NCBI GenBank assembly: GCA_942491665.1
Contig: CALOBR010000001.1
Coordinates: 496,001-560,000 of the forward strand
Length of the DNA stretch: 64,000 nt
Direction of reading: 5' to 3'
From: CAVQGZ01 sp942491665
GTDB lineage: Bacteria > Actinomycetota > Actinomycetes > Jiangellales > Jiangellaceae
The notes under the pieces are model-generated. The model was not told where the DNA came from. It saw only the letters and a program-made list of their open reading frames with translations, and searched no databases. The position numbers and the translations under genes were made by a program. This document shows, in pieces, positions 46,350 through 54,949 of the stretch. The first letter of the stretch is position 1. Each line of letters begins with the position of its first letter.

Positions 46350-47483
46350 CCCGCTGCGCCTGGTCGTCGCGGGTTCGGGCGCGCTGCCGACGACTCACCC
46401 GAGGCCGTCGCGGACGCCCTGGCCGGTGGGCCCGCGCGTCGGCGTGCTCCCGGCCGAGCCCCCGGCCTGGCAGCGGCGCAGCGAGGCGGCGCTGCACCCG
46501 CAGCGACCCGTGGCCGGACGGCCTCGTGGTGCCCACCTCCGGGTCGACCGGCGCGCCGGTCGGTGTGCTGCTGAGCGCCGCGGCGGTGCGCTGGTCGGCG
46601 CGGGCCGTCGTCGCGCGGCTGGGGGGGCCCGGTGCGTGGCTGCTGGCCCTGCCGCCCACCCACGTCGCCGGGCTGATGGTGCTGGCTCGAGGCGCTGGTG
46701 TCGGGACGAGCCTTCGGTGCACGAGATGGGCGATCACGTTCGCTGACACCGTGGCCACGATGCCGACGGCGCAGGGGCGTCGCTACACGGCATCTCGCTC
46801 GTGCCGACCCAGGTGCGGCGCCTGCTCGACCGACGACCCCGACGCCCTGGCGGCGTTCGACGCCGTCCTGGTCGGCGGCGCCGCGGCTCGATGCCCGGCT
46901 GCGGGCGCGGGCCGAGTCCGTCGGTGTTCACCTGGTCGAGTCGTACGGCATGACCGAGACGTGCGGCGGGTGCGTCCACGACGGTCTGGCGCTGCCGGGT
47001 GTGCACGTGCGGGTGTCCGACGTCGGCGCGATCGCGCTGTCGGGGCCGATGCTGGCTGACGGCTATCGCCGCCGCCACCGCGACGAGCCGTTGACCGTCG
47101 ACGGCTGGTTCGCCACGCACGATGTTGGCGAGTGGTCCGACGGCCGGCTGCGTGTGCTCGGTCGCGACGACGACGTGGTGACCAGCGGCGGCGTGTCCGT
47201 GCCGCTGCCGGCCGTCGACGCGCTGCTGGCCGAGCACCCCGACGTGGCCGACGCTGTAGCGGTGGGGCTGGTTCCCGACGCCGAGTGGGGCAGCCGCGTG
47301 GTGGCCGTGGTCGTTCCCCGGCCCGGCGCTGCACCCCTACGCTCGACCTGCGGGCGTTCGTGGCCGAGCGCGCCGAGCCGGCCTACGTGCCGCGCGACCT
47401 CGTGCTGGTCGACGACCTTCGACGCCCGGCGCCGGGCAAGGTGGACCGAGCCGCGCTCGCGGCGACTGGTGCGGGAGGCCTGA
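46350..47483 (+). CDS. menE: o-Succinylbenzoate-CoA ligase, several frameshifts
   Basis: An AMP-forming ligase that activates o-succinylbenzoate with CoA. Pieces appear in successive frames: LRLVVAGSGALP at the start; DGLVVPTSGSTGAPVGVLLS (the phosphate-binding P-loop) and GGPGAWLLALPPTHVAGLMVLAR in frame 2; then ESVGVHLVESYGMTETCGGCVHDG and DGWFATHDVGEWSDGRLRVLGRDDDVVTSGGVSV in frame 3; then FVAERAEPAYVPRDLVLVDDL back in frame 2; and a last LVREA stop in frame 3. At least four single-base shifts are needed (about 46.5, 46.8-46.9, 47.33 and 47.46 kb). The start codon is not clear and may overlap menB. Confidence 0.8.
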
Positions 47484-48357
47484 TGGCGACGCTGTCGAAC
47501 TGGTGGCAGGGCGCACGCCCCGCACCTTGCCCGCTGCGGTGGCGCCGGTGCTGGTGGGCAGCGGCGCGGCGGCGGCGCAGGACGGCTTCGTCGCCGAGCG
47601 TGCGGCCCTGGCCATGGGGGTGGCGCTGGCGCTGCAGGTCGGCGTCAACTACGCCAACGACTACTCCGACGGGGTGCGTGGCACCGACGCCGACCGGGTC
47701 GGCCCGCTGCGCCTCGTCGGGTCGGGCGCGGCGACGCCGGGCCAGGTGCGCACCGCCGCTGTCGCCTCGTTCGGCGTCGCCGCGGTGCTGGGGCTGGTTC
47801 TGGTCGCGCTCACCGGGCAGTGGTGGCTGCTGGGCGTCGGGGCCGTGGCCGTCCTCGCCGCCTGGGGGTACACCGGCGGCTCGTCCCCGTACGGCTACCG
47901 CGGGCTCGGCGAGGTGGCGGTGTTCGTCTTCTTCGGCCTGGTCGCCACGGTCGGCACCACGTACGTGCAGACGCTGGAGGTGACCACGGCCTCCGTGCTG
48001 GGCGGGGTCGCGGTGGGGTCGCTGGCCACGGCGATCCTGGTGGTCAACAACCTGCGCGACATCCCGACGGACCGGGCGAGCGGCAAGCGGACCCTGGCCG
48101 TGCGGCTCGGGGACCGGTGGACGCGGCGGCTGTTCCTGCTGCTCGTCGCCCTGGCCTACGCGACCACCGCGGCGATCGCGGTGTACGGCTACCCGCGGGC
48201 GCTGCTCGGGTGGCTGTCGCTGCCGTGGGCCATGCAGGCCGTCACCCCGGTGGAACGCGGCGCGACGGGTCCGGCGCTGATCCCGGCGCTGACCAACACC
48301 GGACGGGCCGAGCTATGGCTCGCGGTCGGGCTGACCGTCGGGCTCGTCCTCGGCTGA
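47483..48357 (+). CDS. menA: 1,4-Dihydroxy-2-naphthoate polyprenyltransferase, one frameshift
   Basis: An integral membrane prenyltransferase that attaches the polyprenyl chain to the naphthoate head. ATG at 47483 overlaps the menE stop (TGATG) and reads MATLSNWWQGARP; near 47,520 one base is missing, then the frame continues RTLPAAVAPVLVGSGAAAA. The magnesium-binding motif is NYANDYSDGVRGTD, and the second is NNLRDIPTDRASGKRTLAVRLG. Eight or nine membrane helices are seen. The span of 875 nt is one short of a multiple of three. Its 3' end overlaps the DUF4229 gene by 45 nt. Confidence 0.9.
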
Positions 48358-48573
48358 GGCAGCCTCCATCCGCTCGTTGATGAGGCGCTGGCGCGTGGCG
48401 AGGGAGGTCGACACCTCGTCGCGGGCCCGGTTGAGCACGAAGATCGAGATGATCCCGGAGACGAGGAACGCTGCGAACAGCAGGATCCAGTCGCGCAGGC
48501 CGACGAGGTAGAACACCCCGGCGGTCGCAGCCAGCAGGGCGAGGCGGAGCAACGAGTACTTGAGCAGTGCCAT
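48313..48573 (-). CDS. DUF4229-family small membrane protein
   Basis: 86 residues. Two hydrophobic helices, LLKYSLLRLALLAATAGVFYLVG and WILLFAAFLVSGIISIFVL, are followed by NRARDEVSTSLATRQRLINERMEAA, an amphipathic helix, and an acidic tail. This is the DUF4229 pattern, found next to menA in many actinobacteria. Its function is unknown; conservation beside menA suggests a link with menaquinone or with the membrane. The last 45 nt overlap menA on the other strand. The frame is clean, unlike its neighbours on both sides. Confidence 0.82.
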   Translation of the reverse strand: MALLKYSLLRLALLAATAGVFYLVGLRDWILLFAAFLVSGIISIFVLNRARDEVSTSLATRQRLINERMEAASAEDEPDGQPDREP

Positions 48574-48583
48574 GGTGGGTCCA

Positions 48584-49538
48584 TCATCCCTGATCGTCGC
48601 GGCGCACGGTTACCCCCGGACACCACCGCCACGTCGACGCGGGTGCCGCAGGTGCGCTGCAGCGCACCTGCCACCGACACCGCACCGCTGGGCTCGGCCC
48701 GCACGCCCTGCTCGTCCAGCCAGTCGGTGCGCGCGCACGATCTCGTCCTCGTCCACCGGTGACCGCGTGCGACCCCCAGCGCGTGCAGGTGTGCCCAGGG
48801 CGCCTCCCCCACGCTGGGCAGCCGCAGGCCGTCGGCAACGGTTCGGGCCGTGTCGGCCACCGGCCACGCCACTCGGCGCCCCCGCGCGACGCTGTCGGTG
48901 AAGTCGCCGGCCAGCGCCGGCTCGACGCCGACCACCTCGACGTCGGTGTCGGACAGGGCGACGGCGATGCCGCTGAGCAGGCCTCCCCCTCCGATCGGGG
49001 CGTAGACGCGGCCGAGGGACAGCCCGGCGTCGGCGGCCTGGGCGAGGATCTCCAACGCGACGGTGCCTTGGCCGGCCATCACGTCGAGGTGGTCGAACGG
49101 CGGGACGTAGCTGAGCCCCTGCTCGACCAGCTCGGCTGCCCGGGCTGCCCGCTCGGCGACCGGCACGACGACAACCTGAGCCCCGGCTGCAGCGATGGCT
49201 GCCACCTTGTGCGGCAGCGCGTTGTCGGGGACGACCACCGTCGCCGGGCACCCGAGCTCGGCCGCCGCCTCGGCCAGGGCCCGGCCGTGGTTGCCCGAGG
49301 AGTGGGTGACCACGCCGCGGGCGCGCTGCTCGGGAGTGAGAGCAGTGAGCGCCGAGAAGGCGCCCCGGGCTTTGAACGCACCCGAGCGCTGCTCGTTCTC
49401 CAGCTTCAGCCAGAGGCCGTGCCGGCTGGTGGGCCGCAGCGGGGTCGTGCGGACGTAGGGCGCGATCCGGCGAGCGGCGGCGTGCACGTCGGCTGGTGTC
49501 AGCACGGGGTCACGACCTGCGCCCACGGCGGCGGACAC
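48584..49538 (-). CDS. Threonine/serine dehydratase-like PLP enzyme, frameshifted
   Basis: A fold-type II PLP enzyme. From ATG at 49538 the frame gives LKLENEQRSGAFKARGAF with the Schiff-base lysine, then VTHSSGNHGRALAEAA and YAPIGGGGLLSGIAVAL, the phosphate-binding glycine loop. Near 48,760 the frame changes; DEDEIVRAHRLAG is read in another frame. A further shift near 48,600 leads to a TGA at 48,584. The full length would be about 317 residues, as expected for catabolic-type threonine dehydratase or serine racemase; the regulatory ACT domain is absent. The reaction is likely deamination of Thr or Ser to a 2-oxoacid. Confidence 0.82.
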
Positions 49539-49571
49539 CTACGCTGTACCCATCGTGATGGGAGGCTGGGA

Positions 49572-49826
49572 GTGAGTCGGGCACTGCCGTTAATCCTTCT
49601 CGTCGCCGTCACCGTCTTCGCGGTGATCGACGCGGTGCTGACCCCCAAGCACCAGCTGCCGGGCAAGGGCTGGTGGGTGGTGGGCATCATCCTGCTGCCC
49701 GTGATCGGGCCGGTCGCGTGGCTCACGGTGGGTCGACGCGCGCGACGGGCCTCCGGCGGTGGCCGGTCGGGTCCGGTGCCTCCGATCGCTCCCGACGACG
49801 ACCCCGACTTCTTGCGGGGGCTGTAG
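49572..49826 (+). CDS. PLDc_N-like small membrane protein
   Basis: 84 residues from GTG at 49572, with GGGAGGC upstream. Two hydrophobic helices, LPLILLVAVTVFAVIDAVL and KGWWVVGIILLPVIGPVAWLTVG, flank the loop TPKHQLPGKG. The LLPVIGPVAWL-GRR ending is the pattern of the phospholipase D nuclease N-terminal domain (PLDc_N), here as a stand-alone two-helix protein. Such proteins are frequent near ccsB in actinobacteria, which agrees with the ccsB remnant 1 kb further on. Function is unknown. The frame is intact. Confidence 0.72.
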   Translation: MSRALPLILLVAVTVFAVIDAVLTPKHQLPGKGWWVVGIILLPVIGPVAWLTVGRRARRASGGGRSGPVPPIAPDDDPDFLRGL

Positions 49827-49955
49827 CGGGTCACCGGGTCGCCGTCGCGATGGCACGGTGGAGCCGCTGGTAGTCCTCGGACAAGCACTCCAGCAACCGG
49901 TCCGGACCCATGCCCCCAGTCCAGCACAACCCTCGACCTGTGGTGAGGTGACGCC

Positions 49956-50846
49956 ATGCAGGGGGTTGAGTGGTTGCTGGGCGGCGATCCGGCGGTTCGC
50001 GTACGCGTGCTGCGCGACCTGCTCGATGCCCCTGCTGACGAGGTGGCCGCCGAGCGCCGTCGAGTGGCACGCGAGGGATGGGGCGCGCGGCTGCTGGCCG
50101 AGCAGCACCCAGACGGCGGCTGGGGTGCGGGCGTGTACTCGCCGAAGTGGACCTCGACGACCTACACGCTGCTGCACCTGATGTGGCTCGGCCTTCCGGC
50201 CAGGCACGAGGCAGCCCTGCGTGGCCTGGAGAGGCTGTGGGAGTGGCAGTCACAGTGGAGGGCGCCGGAGACGTGCATCGAGTCGATCCTCGTGCGCCTC
50301 ACGGCGTCGTTCGGCCATCCCGCGGACAGGCTGGACGACGTGGTCGGGCACCTGCTTGCCCAGCAGCTCGACGACGGCGGCTGGAACTGCCGTGCCGGCG
50401 GGGACCCGACGACGCACGGCTCGTTCCACACCAGCATCCAGGCGCTCGAGGCGCTCGAGGCCTACCGCGCGTCCGGGGGCAGGCTCGACACCGCCCGCGC
50501 CGCCGCTCGCGGACAGGAGTTCTTCCTGCGCCACCGGCTCTACCAGTCGCACCGCACGGGCGCGGTCGCGATCGCGTCGAGCACCCGGTTCCCGGCGTTC
50601 CCGGAGTGGCACTTCGACGTGCTGCGCGGCCTGGAGTACTGGTCCAGGGTCGACGCGCCGCGCGACGAGCGGCTCAGCGACGGGGTCGCCCTGCTCGAGC
50701 GCAAGCGACGCAGGGACGGCACGTGGTCGACCTATGCCCCCTACGCCGGCCGTCAGTTCTTCACCCTGGAGCGGCCCGGTGCGAGTCGCTGGACGACCGT
50801 TCGGGCCCTCGCCGTTCTGCGCTGGTGGGGTCAGACCCCGCCGTAG
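49956..50846 (+). CDS. Small terpene-cyclase-fold (squalene cyclase-like) protein
   Basis: 296 residues from ATG at 49956 (MQGVEWLLGGDPAVRVRV). It has the alpha/alpha-toroid repeats of prenyltransferase/squalene cyclase proteins: QHPDGGWG around residue 50, QLDDGGWN about 130, and KRRRDGTWSTYAPYAG near 250. No DxDD cyclase motif is visible, so it is probably not a true cyclase. Most related single-domain proteins are annotated as hypothetical. A role in isoprenoid or quinone handling is possible from the neighbouring men genes but is only a guess. It ends with 16 nt overlap to the ccsB remnant on the opposite strand. Confidence 0.65.
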   Translation: MQGVEWLLGGDPAVRVRVLRDLLDAPADEVAAERRRVAREGWGARLLAEQHPDGGWGAGVYSPKWTSTTYTLLHLMWLGLPARHEAALRGLERLWEWQSQWRAPETCIESILVRLTASFGHPADRLDDVVGHLLAQQLDDGGWNCRAGGDPTTHGSFHTSIQALEALEAYRASGGRLDTARAAARGQEFFLRHRLYQSHRTGAVAIASSTRFPAFPEWHFDVLRGLEYWSRVDAPRDERLSDGVALLERKRRRDGTWSTYAPYAGRQFFTLERPGASRWTTVRALAVLRWWGQTPP

Positions 50847-50896
50847 GTGTGCAGGCCGACGAAGACGATGTTGACCCCGAAGAAGTTGGCGCACCG
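50831..50896 (-). CDS. ccsB: C-terminal remnant of cytochrome c biogenesis protein CcsB
   Basis: Only about 22 codons remain, reading ANFFGVNIVFVGLHTYGGV and a TGA at 50833-50831. This matches the very end of CcsB (ResC), whose last helix closes with FGVN-x-FFxGLHSYAGV. CcsB with ResB forms the system II haem ligation complex for cytochrome c. The homology stops abruptly near 50,896, so the rest of the gene is lost at the joint. Its presence tells where the actinobacterial sequence ends. Confidence 0.66.
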   Translation of the reverse strand, partial: RCANFFGVNIVFVGLHTYGGV

Positions 50897-50945
50897 AGGG
50901 CCCGCTCTACGTGCTTGAGCACCTGCTGTTGAGTAGGCCGAGTCG
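50893..50945. other. Joint 1: actinobacterial to deltaproteobacteria-like sequence
   Basis: To the left is the cut end of ccsB, and to the right is the stop of a lipoprotein gene of a different style. The 50 nt between them fit neither. No inverted repeats, integrase, transposase or tRNA lie at the joint. Gene quality also changes: intact frames to the left near 49.6-50.8 kb, many frameshifts to the right. I read it as an assembly joint. Confidence 0.7.
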
Positions 50946-52242
50946 CTAGAGGGACTGACGGTAGATGTGGACACCGAGCGGCTCGAGGCGTCCTGCCAGG
51001 CACCGGAGGCGGCGGCGACGATCCGGCCGCCTCGAACAGGACGTCGGCCGAGGCGGCTCGGTGAGCCCGCGATGCGCACCGTGACTGCCTCGGTCGCCGA
51101 GTTGACCACGATGATGAACACCTCGCCATCGTAGGTCACCGCGGGCACATCGACCGCCGGATAGTCGCGCGTTCCCTCATCCGCCGCTTCGGACGGTGTC
51201 CGCGCGGGGCCGGAGAGCACGGTCGCCGATGGGCCGGTCAGCCGCGTCCGTAGAGGATTGCCTCCTCGGGGATTTTCGGGGCCCGTGAGCTGCCGCGCGG
51301 CGTCGCTGAGCCGTTGCCGGCAGCCGGTCAGGGTCGCCGAGCTGTCCTTGGGCGTACGAGTAGACGAGCAGGGCGCGGGCGCCCGAGACGATCCGGTACC
51401 AGAAGTCGTGGTAGCTGCCCTCGGCGTGATCCCCTTCGATTGGTTGTAGATCTCGGTACGCGGCAGGGTCTTTTGGCCGGCGAGGTAGTCGCGGCCGATC
51501 GTATAGCCGGAGTTCTCGATGGCGCGGCTGGCCGACTCCACGCGCCAACGGACCCAGGCGTGCGGCTCCCCATAGTAGGTCGGGTAGACGCTCACCGGGA
51601 CGATGTCGGGGTAGGGCACGTACTCCTGCAACGCAGCCGTTCCATAATGGCGGGATGTACATCGAGTTGGGGCGCCGGTGAGGATCGTGGGTCCGCGTCC
51701 AGCTCGTGTAGTTCTGGATGGCCGCCATCTCTTCAGGTTCCCAGAAGCGCAGTTCCTCTGGGATGTCCCACCACGCCACGTTCTCGGTCGCCGACAGCTC
51801 GGTGATCGCCTCGGCGGCCTGGTTCTCGGACAGCGACGTACGCACGTCATCCGTGCGGGCGGCCTGGAGCTGCCCATGCTGAGCAGCTTGCTGGCCTTCG
51901 ACGACTGGACGAAGCTGACCGGGACCGACGAGCTCGTTCGCTGGAAGTAGCTGTGGACCGTGTTCCAGCCGGACGCGGTCGCCTCGGCCGCCTCGGCCGG
52001 GTTGAACGCGAGCACCACGAGTGGAAGCGCCTGCCTTGCGGATAGATCCCGCTCTCGAATGCGGACCGCCGGCACGGCGGGCAGTCCGCGCGGTCCGCGG
52101 TCTCACCGAGTCGACGAGGTCATTCCGACAGTGGCTGGAGGCTCGCTGCGCCGTCCGGCGATGCGCCGGACGAACCTGCGTCATTGGACGTGCCGCAGGC
52201 GAAGGCGAGCCCCGCGAGGAAAGACAACTGCTCCGCCGCCAT
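50946..52242 (-). CDS. Secreted lipoprotein, glycoside-hydrolase-like, many frameshifts
   Basis: ATG at 52242 begins MAAEQLSFLAGLAFACGTS, a lipoprotein signal with Cys at position 16, followed by NDAGSSGASPDGA, a linker style usual in myxobacteria. Later parts in shifting frames include NTVHSYFQ, AITELSATENVAWWDIPEEL, PYPDIVPVSVYPTYYGEPHAWVRW, NSGYTIGRDYLAGQKTLP and DGEVFIIVVNSATEAVTVRI. The end LEPLGVHIYRQSL is a common close of carbohydrate-active domains. The WWDIPEELRFWEP and PYPDIVPVSVYPTYYG segments recall a TIM-barrel glycosidase, but I cannot name the family. At least five single-base shifts break it. Confidence 0.5.
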
Positions 52243-52420
52243 GCACCTTGCAGATCCAAGTAAGCATGTGCGGATTGATGCTCATTGCGGAAGTCCGCAC
52301 CTTGCTGTCGCTGGAGGGCCGCGCACGCTTCCGCACGCGACCTGGATCGTCCCCGCTCGATCGGTCTTTGTTATTTGCCAAGACGCCTGTGCCTGCTTTG
52401 ATCTTCGATTTCACCTTCAT
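52181..52420 (-). CDS. Small basic peptide with KVKSKIKAGTG motif
   Basis: ATG at 52420 gives MKVKSKIKAGTGVLANNKD and runs to a TGA at 52181 (79 residues) if the frame is right. The opening resembles the short KVKT-x-VKAG-x-NHN repeats that I recall from small myxobacterial and cyanobacterial proteins; a second weaker copy may be SKVRTSAMSINPH at about 43-55. The rest is Arg-rich and probably frameshifted, and its 3' end overlaps the start of the lipoprotein. Function is unknown. Confidence 0.35.
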   Translation of the reverse strand: MKVKSKIKAGTGVLANNKDRSSGDDPGRVRKRARPSSDSKVRTSAMSINPHMLTWICKVHGGGAVVFPRGARLRLRHVQ

Positions 52421-52466
52421 GGCTCGTGCCTCCAAATCGCACCGTATCCCTAGGCTCGGTGTGCAG

Positions 52467-53227
52467 TCAAGATGTAGCGTCCGGGTCTGGCACGCTCGCC
52501 TGCAAAAAACCCTCGCGTCGCAGCGAGCAGCTCTCGCAGCGACCACACGCGAGCGGCTGACACCCTCGTGCTCGCGCGGGTCGTAGCGGCTGGTCGTGTC
52601 GGCGTCGACTCCGAGCGAGAGTCCGCGTACGTGATGATCTCGTGTTTGTGCGGATCGATCAGCGGTGCATGGATCCGCGTGCTCGATCGCCGTCGCCTCG
52701 ACACGCAACTTGGTCGCGAGCGCGGCCATTCGCTCGAATGCAGCGATGAATTCAGCCGACAATCGGGGTAGCCAGAATAGTCGACAGCGTTGACTCCGAG
52801 CCAGATGTCGCGCGCGCCGAGGACCTCGGCCCAGGCCAGCGCGTAGCTCAGGAACAAGGTGTTGCGCGCGGGCACGTAGGTGCTCAGGATGTCTTGTCGA
52901 CCCGCGCGAGCCTGCGCGCTCAGGACCTCGAGGCTCGCTGCCGGCGACGCGCTGAGCAGGCTCGCGTGTCCGGACGAGCTGGCCGAGCGCGGCGATGTCG
53001 ACGATCTCGTGCGCGACCGCGTCGAAGCGCTGCGCCTGCCGCTTCGCGCACGCGAGCTCGATGACGTGACGCTGACCGTACGAAAAACTCAGCGCGTGCA
53101 CTCGCTGACCGGCCTCTCGCGTGGCGATCGCGAGCACGGTGGTCGAGTCGGATGCGCCGCTGAGCAGCACGACGGCTGGCTCGCCGCAGAGCTTGTCGGT
53201 TGGCTGGTGTTGGTGTGGCTCGCTCAC
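52467..53227 (-). CDS. queC: 7-Cyano-7-deazaguanine synthase, frameshifted
   Basis: QueC makes preQ0 from 7-carboxy-7-deazaguanine with ATP and ammonia, on the way to queuosine. GTG at 53227 overlaps the previous stop as GTGA. The N-terminus reads EPAVVLLSGASDSTTVLAIA, where the PP-loop SGGxDS has Ala in place of the second Gly, then HALSFSYGQRHVIELACAKRQAQ. In other frames follow PARNTLFLSYALAWAEVLGARD, WLGVNAVDYSGYPDCR, FIAAFERMAALATK, and the end GFLQASVPDPDATS with TGA at 52467. About five single-base shifts are needed. The four C-terminal zinc cysteines are partly hidden by the shifts. Confidence 0.82.
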
Positions 53228-53582
53228 TGGCAATAGTATGCGTAGGGCTCGTTGGTGAAGCCCGGGTCGCAGCTACAAGGCAGTCGGTTGGTGTTGATGT
53301 CGATGCCGCAGGTGCCATGCCCGCCGCAATAGATGCCCTTGCACGGGTCGGCCGGATCGAGGCAGACCTGCTCTTCGGCGTCGCACTCGACCGCGTCGTA
53401 GCAGCCATCGGGCAGACAGGTGCCGCCGGGGTGGCCGGGCAGTGGCTCTTGTCCTCGATGTCGAAGCCGTGGTAGCAGCCGAACGCATCAGCGCGAGCGC
53501 AAGCCCAAGCGCGGTAGTCCCGGCCGAGGCGGCGTGGCCGTGGCACAACGTAGCGCAGCACGACTGCGCGCCGCCACGACAA
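53224..53582 (-). CDS. Cysteine-rich secreted protein with EGF-like domain, frameshifted
   Basis: The clear part is FGCYHGFDIEDKSHCPATPAAPVC, then after a shift DGCYDAVECDAEEQVCLDP and the EGF-like end CKGIYCGGHGTC, DINTNRLPCSCDPGF, NEPYAYYCQ and a TGA. Spacing of six cysteines in the last part fits an EGF-like fold (C-x4-C-x5-C-x8-C-x1-C-x10-C). Such domains are frequent in extracellular proteins of myxobacteria. The start is uncertain; a hydrophobic stretch TALGLALAL near 53,510 may be the signal peptide in a third frame. The stop codon overlaps the queC start. Confidence 0.5.
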
Positions 53583-53619
53583 AATGCTTGAGCGCGAGTG
53601 CTCGGGTTGGTAGACCTAC

Positions 53620-54539
53620 GTCGTGTTGGTCGCTGCATCGGCGAAGCTCGGCTGGCTCGTGACGAGCGTGGCGCTCTTCGTTTCCGAACGGGCCTGGCGG
53701 TATGGACGCCTGGACCGAGGCCTTGCCTGCACGCTTTGCCATGGTCGAGGACGTCACGCCCGATTCGGCCAACGGCGCGCGCTTCGGCATCGAGCAGCAG
53801 GGCCAGCAGCTCAGCGCGTCGGGCAACCACCAGCAGGCCGCGGAGCTGTACTGGCAAAAAGGCATCGAGCTGAAGGATCCCGTGCTGATCGTCGACGCAG
53901 GCGAAGCGTGGCGAGAGCACGCGCACGCTCGCAGCGCTCGATCGAGGCGGCCCAGACCGCGATCGTGCAGGTCCAAGTCGCCCTCGACATGCTGTACTTC
54001 TTGCGCGACGAGGCGACCTCGTCGGCGTGGCAACCGGTCGCGCCGCAGCACGTGGGCACGCTGATCGAGCGCGCGCAGACGGTGGTCAGCGATGCACAGT
54101 CGCTGATCGCCGAGATCGAGGCCGAGCAGCAGCGCTGGCCAGGGCCGCCAGCGCGCCGCCGGTCGAAGAGCCACGCGAGCGCGAGCCCGCCAAGCCGGGC
54201 ACAGGGCTGATCGCGGGCGGCGGCGCAGCGTTGATCGGTCTGGGTGGAGCTGGGCTCGCGGTTGCAGGCGCCGGTGCTCGGTGCACGGGCGCAGGGCGAG
54301 GTCGAAGATCCGTTGGTGTACCAGCCCGAGCACAGCGCCGCGGAAGCTCGCGGTCGATCAGCCAGCGCTCGCGGGGGTCGGCATGGGTGTCGGGGCGGTC
54401 GGCATTGTCGTCGGCGTCGCGCTGATTGCCGTGGGTGTGAAGAAGCGCAAGCAAGCCGGGCCGACCAGCGCAAACCCTCATGCCCGTGCCGATGATCGGT
54501 CCAAGCGGCGGCGGGCTCGGCCTCGTGAGGAGGTTTTGA
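53620..54539 (+). CDS. TPR-like exported protein with two C-terminal membrane helices, frameshifted
   Basis: A possible signal LVAASAKLGWLVTSVALFVS is followed, after a shift near 53,700, by NGARFGIEQQGQQLSASGNHQQAAELYWQKGIEL, which reads like a TPR repeat, then SIEAAQTAIVQVQVALDMLYFLRDEA. A Pro/Glu linker (EPREREPAKPGT) leads to two helices, GLIAGGGAALIGLGGAGLAV and VGMGVGAVGIVVGVALIAVG, joined by a loop. The end VPMIGPSGGGLGLVRRF and TGA at 54537-54539 is a common close for such myxobacterial proteins. The start and the number of shifts (three or more) are uncertain. Function is unknown. Confidence 0.45.
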
Positions 54540-54541
54540 TC

Positions 54542-54921
54542 ATGCTCATGCACAAGTCGTTGCCGCTGGTGCTCGCGTGCGTGCTCGCATCGCCGCCGGC
54601 CGAGGCCGCCGAAGAGTACGGGACCACGGCTTGCGTGTCTGGTGCCGGATGGTCGACCGATGAGCAGCTCGACGACACCGCCCGCAAGCGCGAGGGCAAG
54701 AAGAATCGCAAGCGCAAGGACGCGCAGCTGACCGTGCAGATCAACGGCGGCCGCGGCAGTGTGTTCGTCGATGGAGTGTTCGTCGCGGTCGCACACGCTG
54801 TATGTGCCGATCAAGCCAGGTAAGCACGACATCGAGAATTCGCGACGGCGAGCGCGTGCGTGCGCGGGGCGTGCTGACGATCCCCAACAACGCCAGCGAC
54901 GTGGTCGTGCGCGTGTTCTGA
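54542..54921 (+). CDS. Small exported PEGA-like protein, frameshifted
   Basis: ATG at 54542, with GAGGAGG just upstream, reads MLMHKSLPLVLACVLASPPAEAAEEYG, a signal peptide cleaved after AEA or AAE. A charged middle (TARKREGKKNRKRK) is followed by AQLTVQINGGRGSVFVDGVFVAVA and, after a shift near 54,790, HTLYVPIKPGKHDIE. After another shift come RVRARGVLTIPNNASDVVVRVF and TGA. The pattern of a small beta domain with VDG and PGKHDI resembles PEGA domains, often attached to surface proteins. It starts 2 nt after the TPR-like gene, so they are likely one operon. Confidence 0.5.
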
Positions 54922-54949
54922 TTGGCGGTGCCGTGCTAACCTGGGCTCC

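Noticed and set aside
49831..49911. Short minus-strand frame MGPDRLLECLSEDYQRLHRA, like the start of a DinB or maleylpyruvate isomerase protein
   Set aside because: Only 26 residues before a stop and no continuation; could be a remnant, but there is too little to call.
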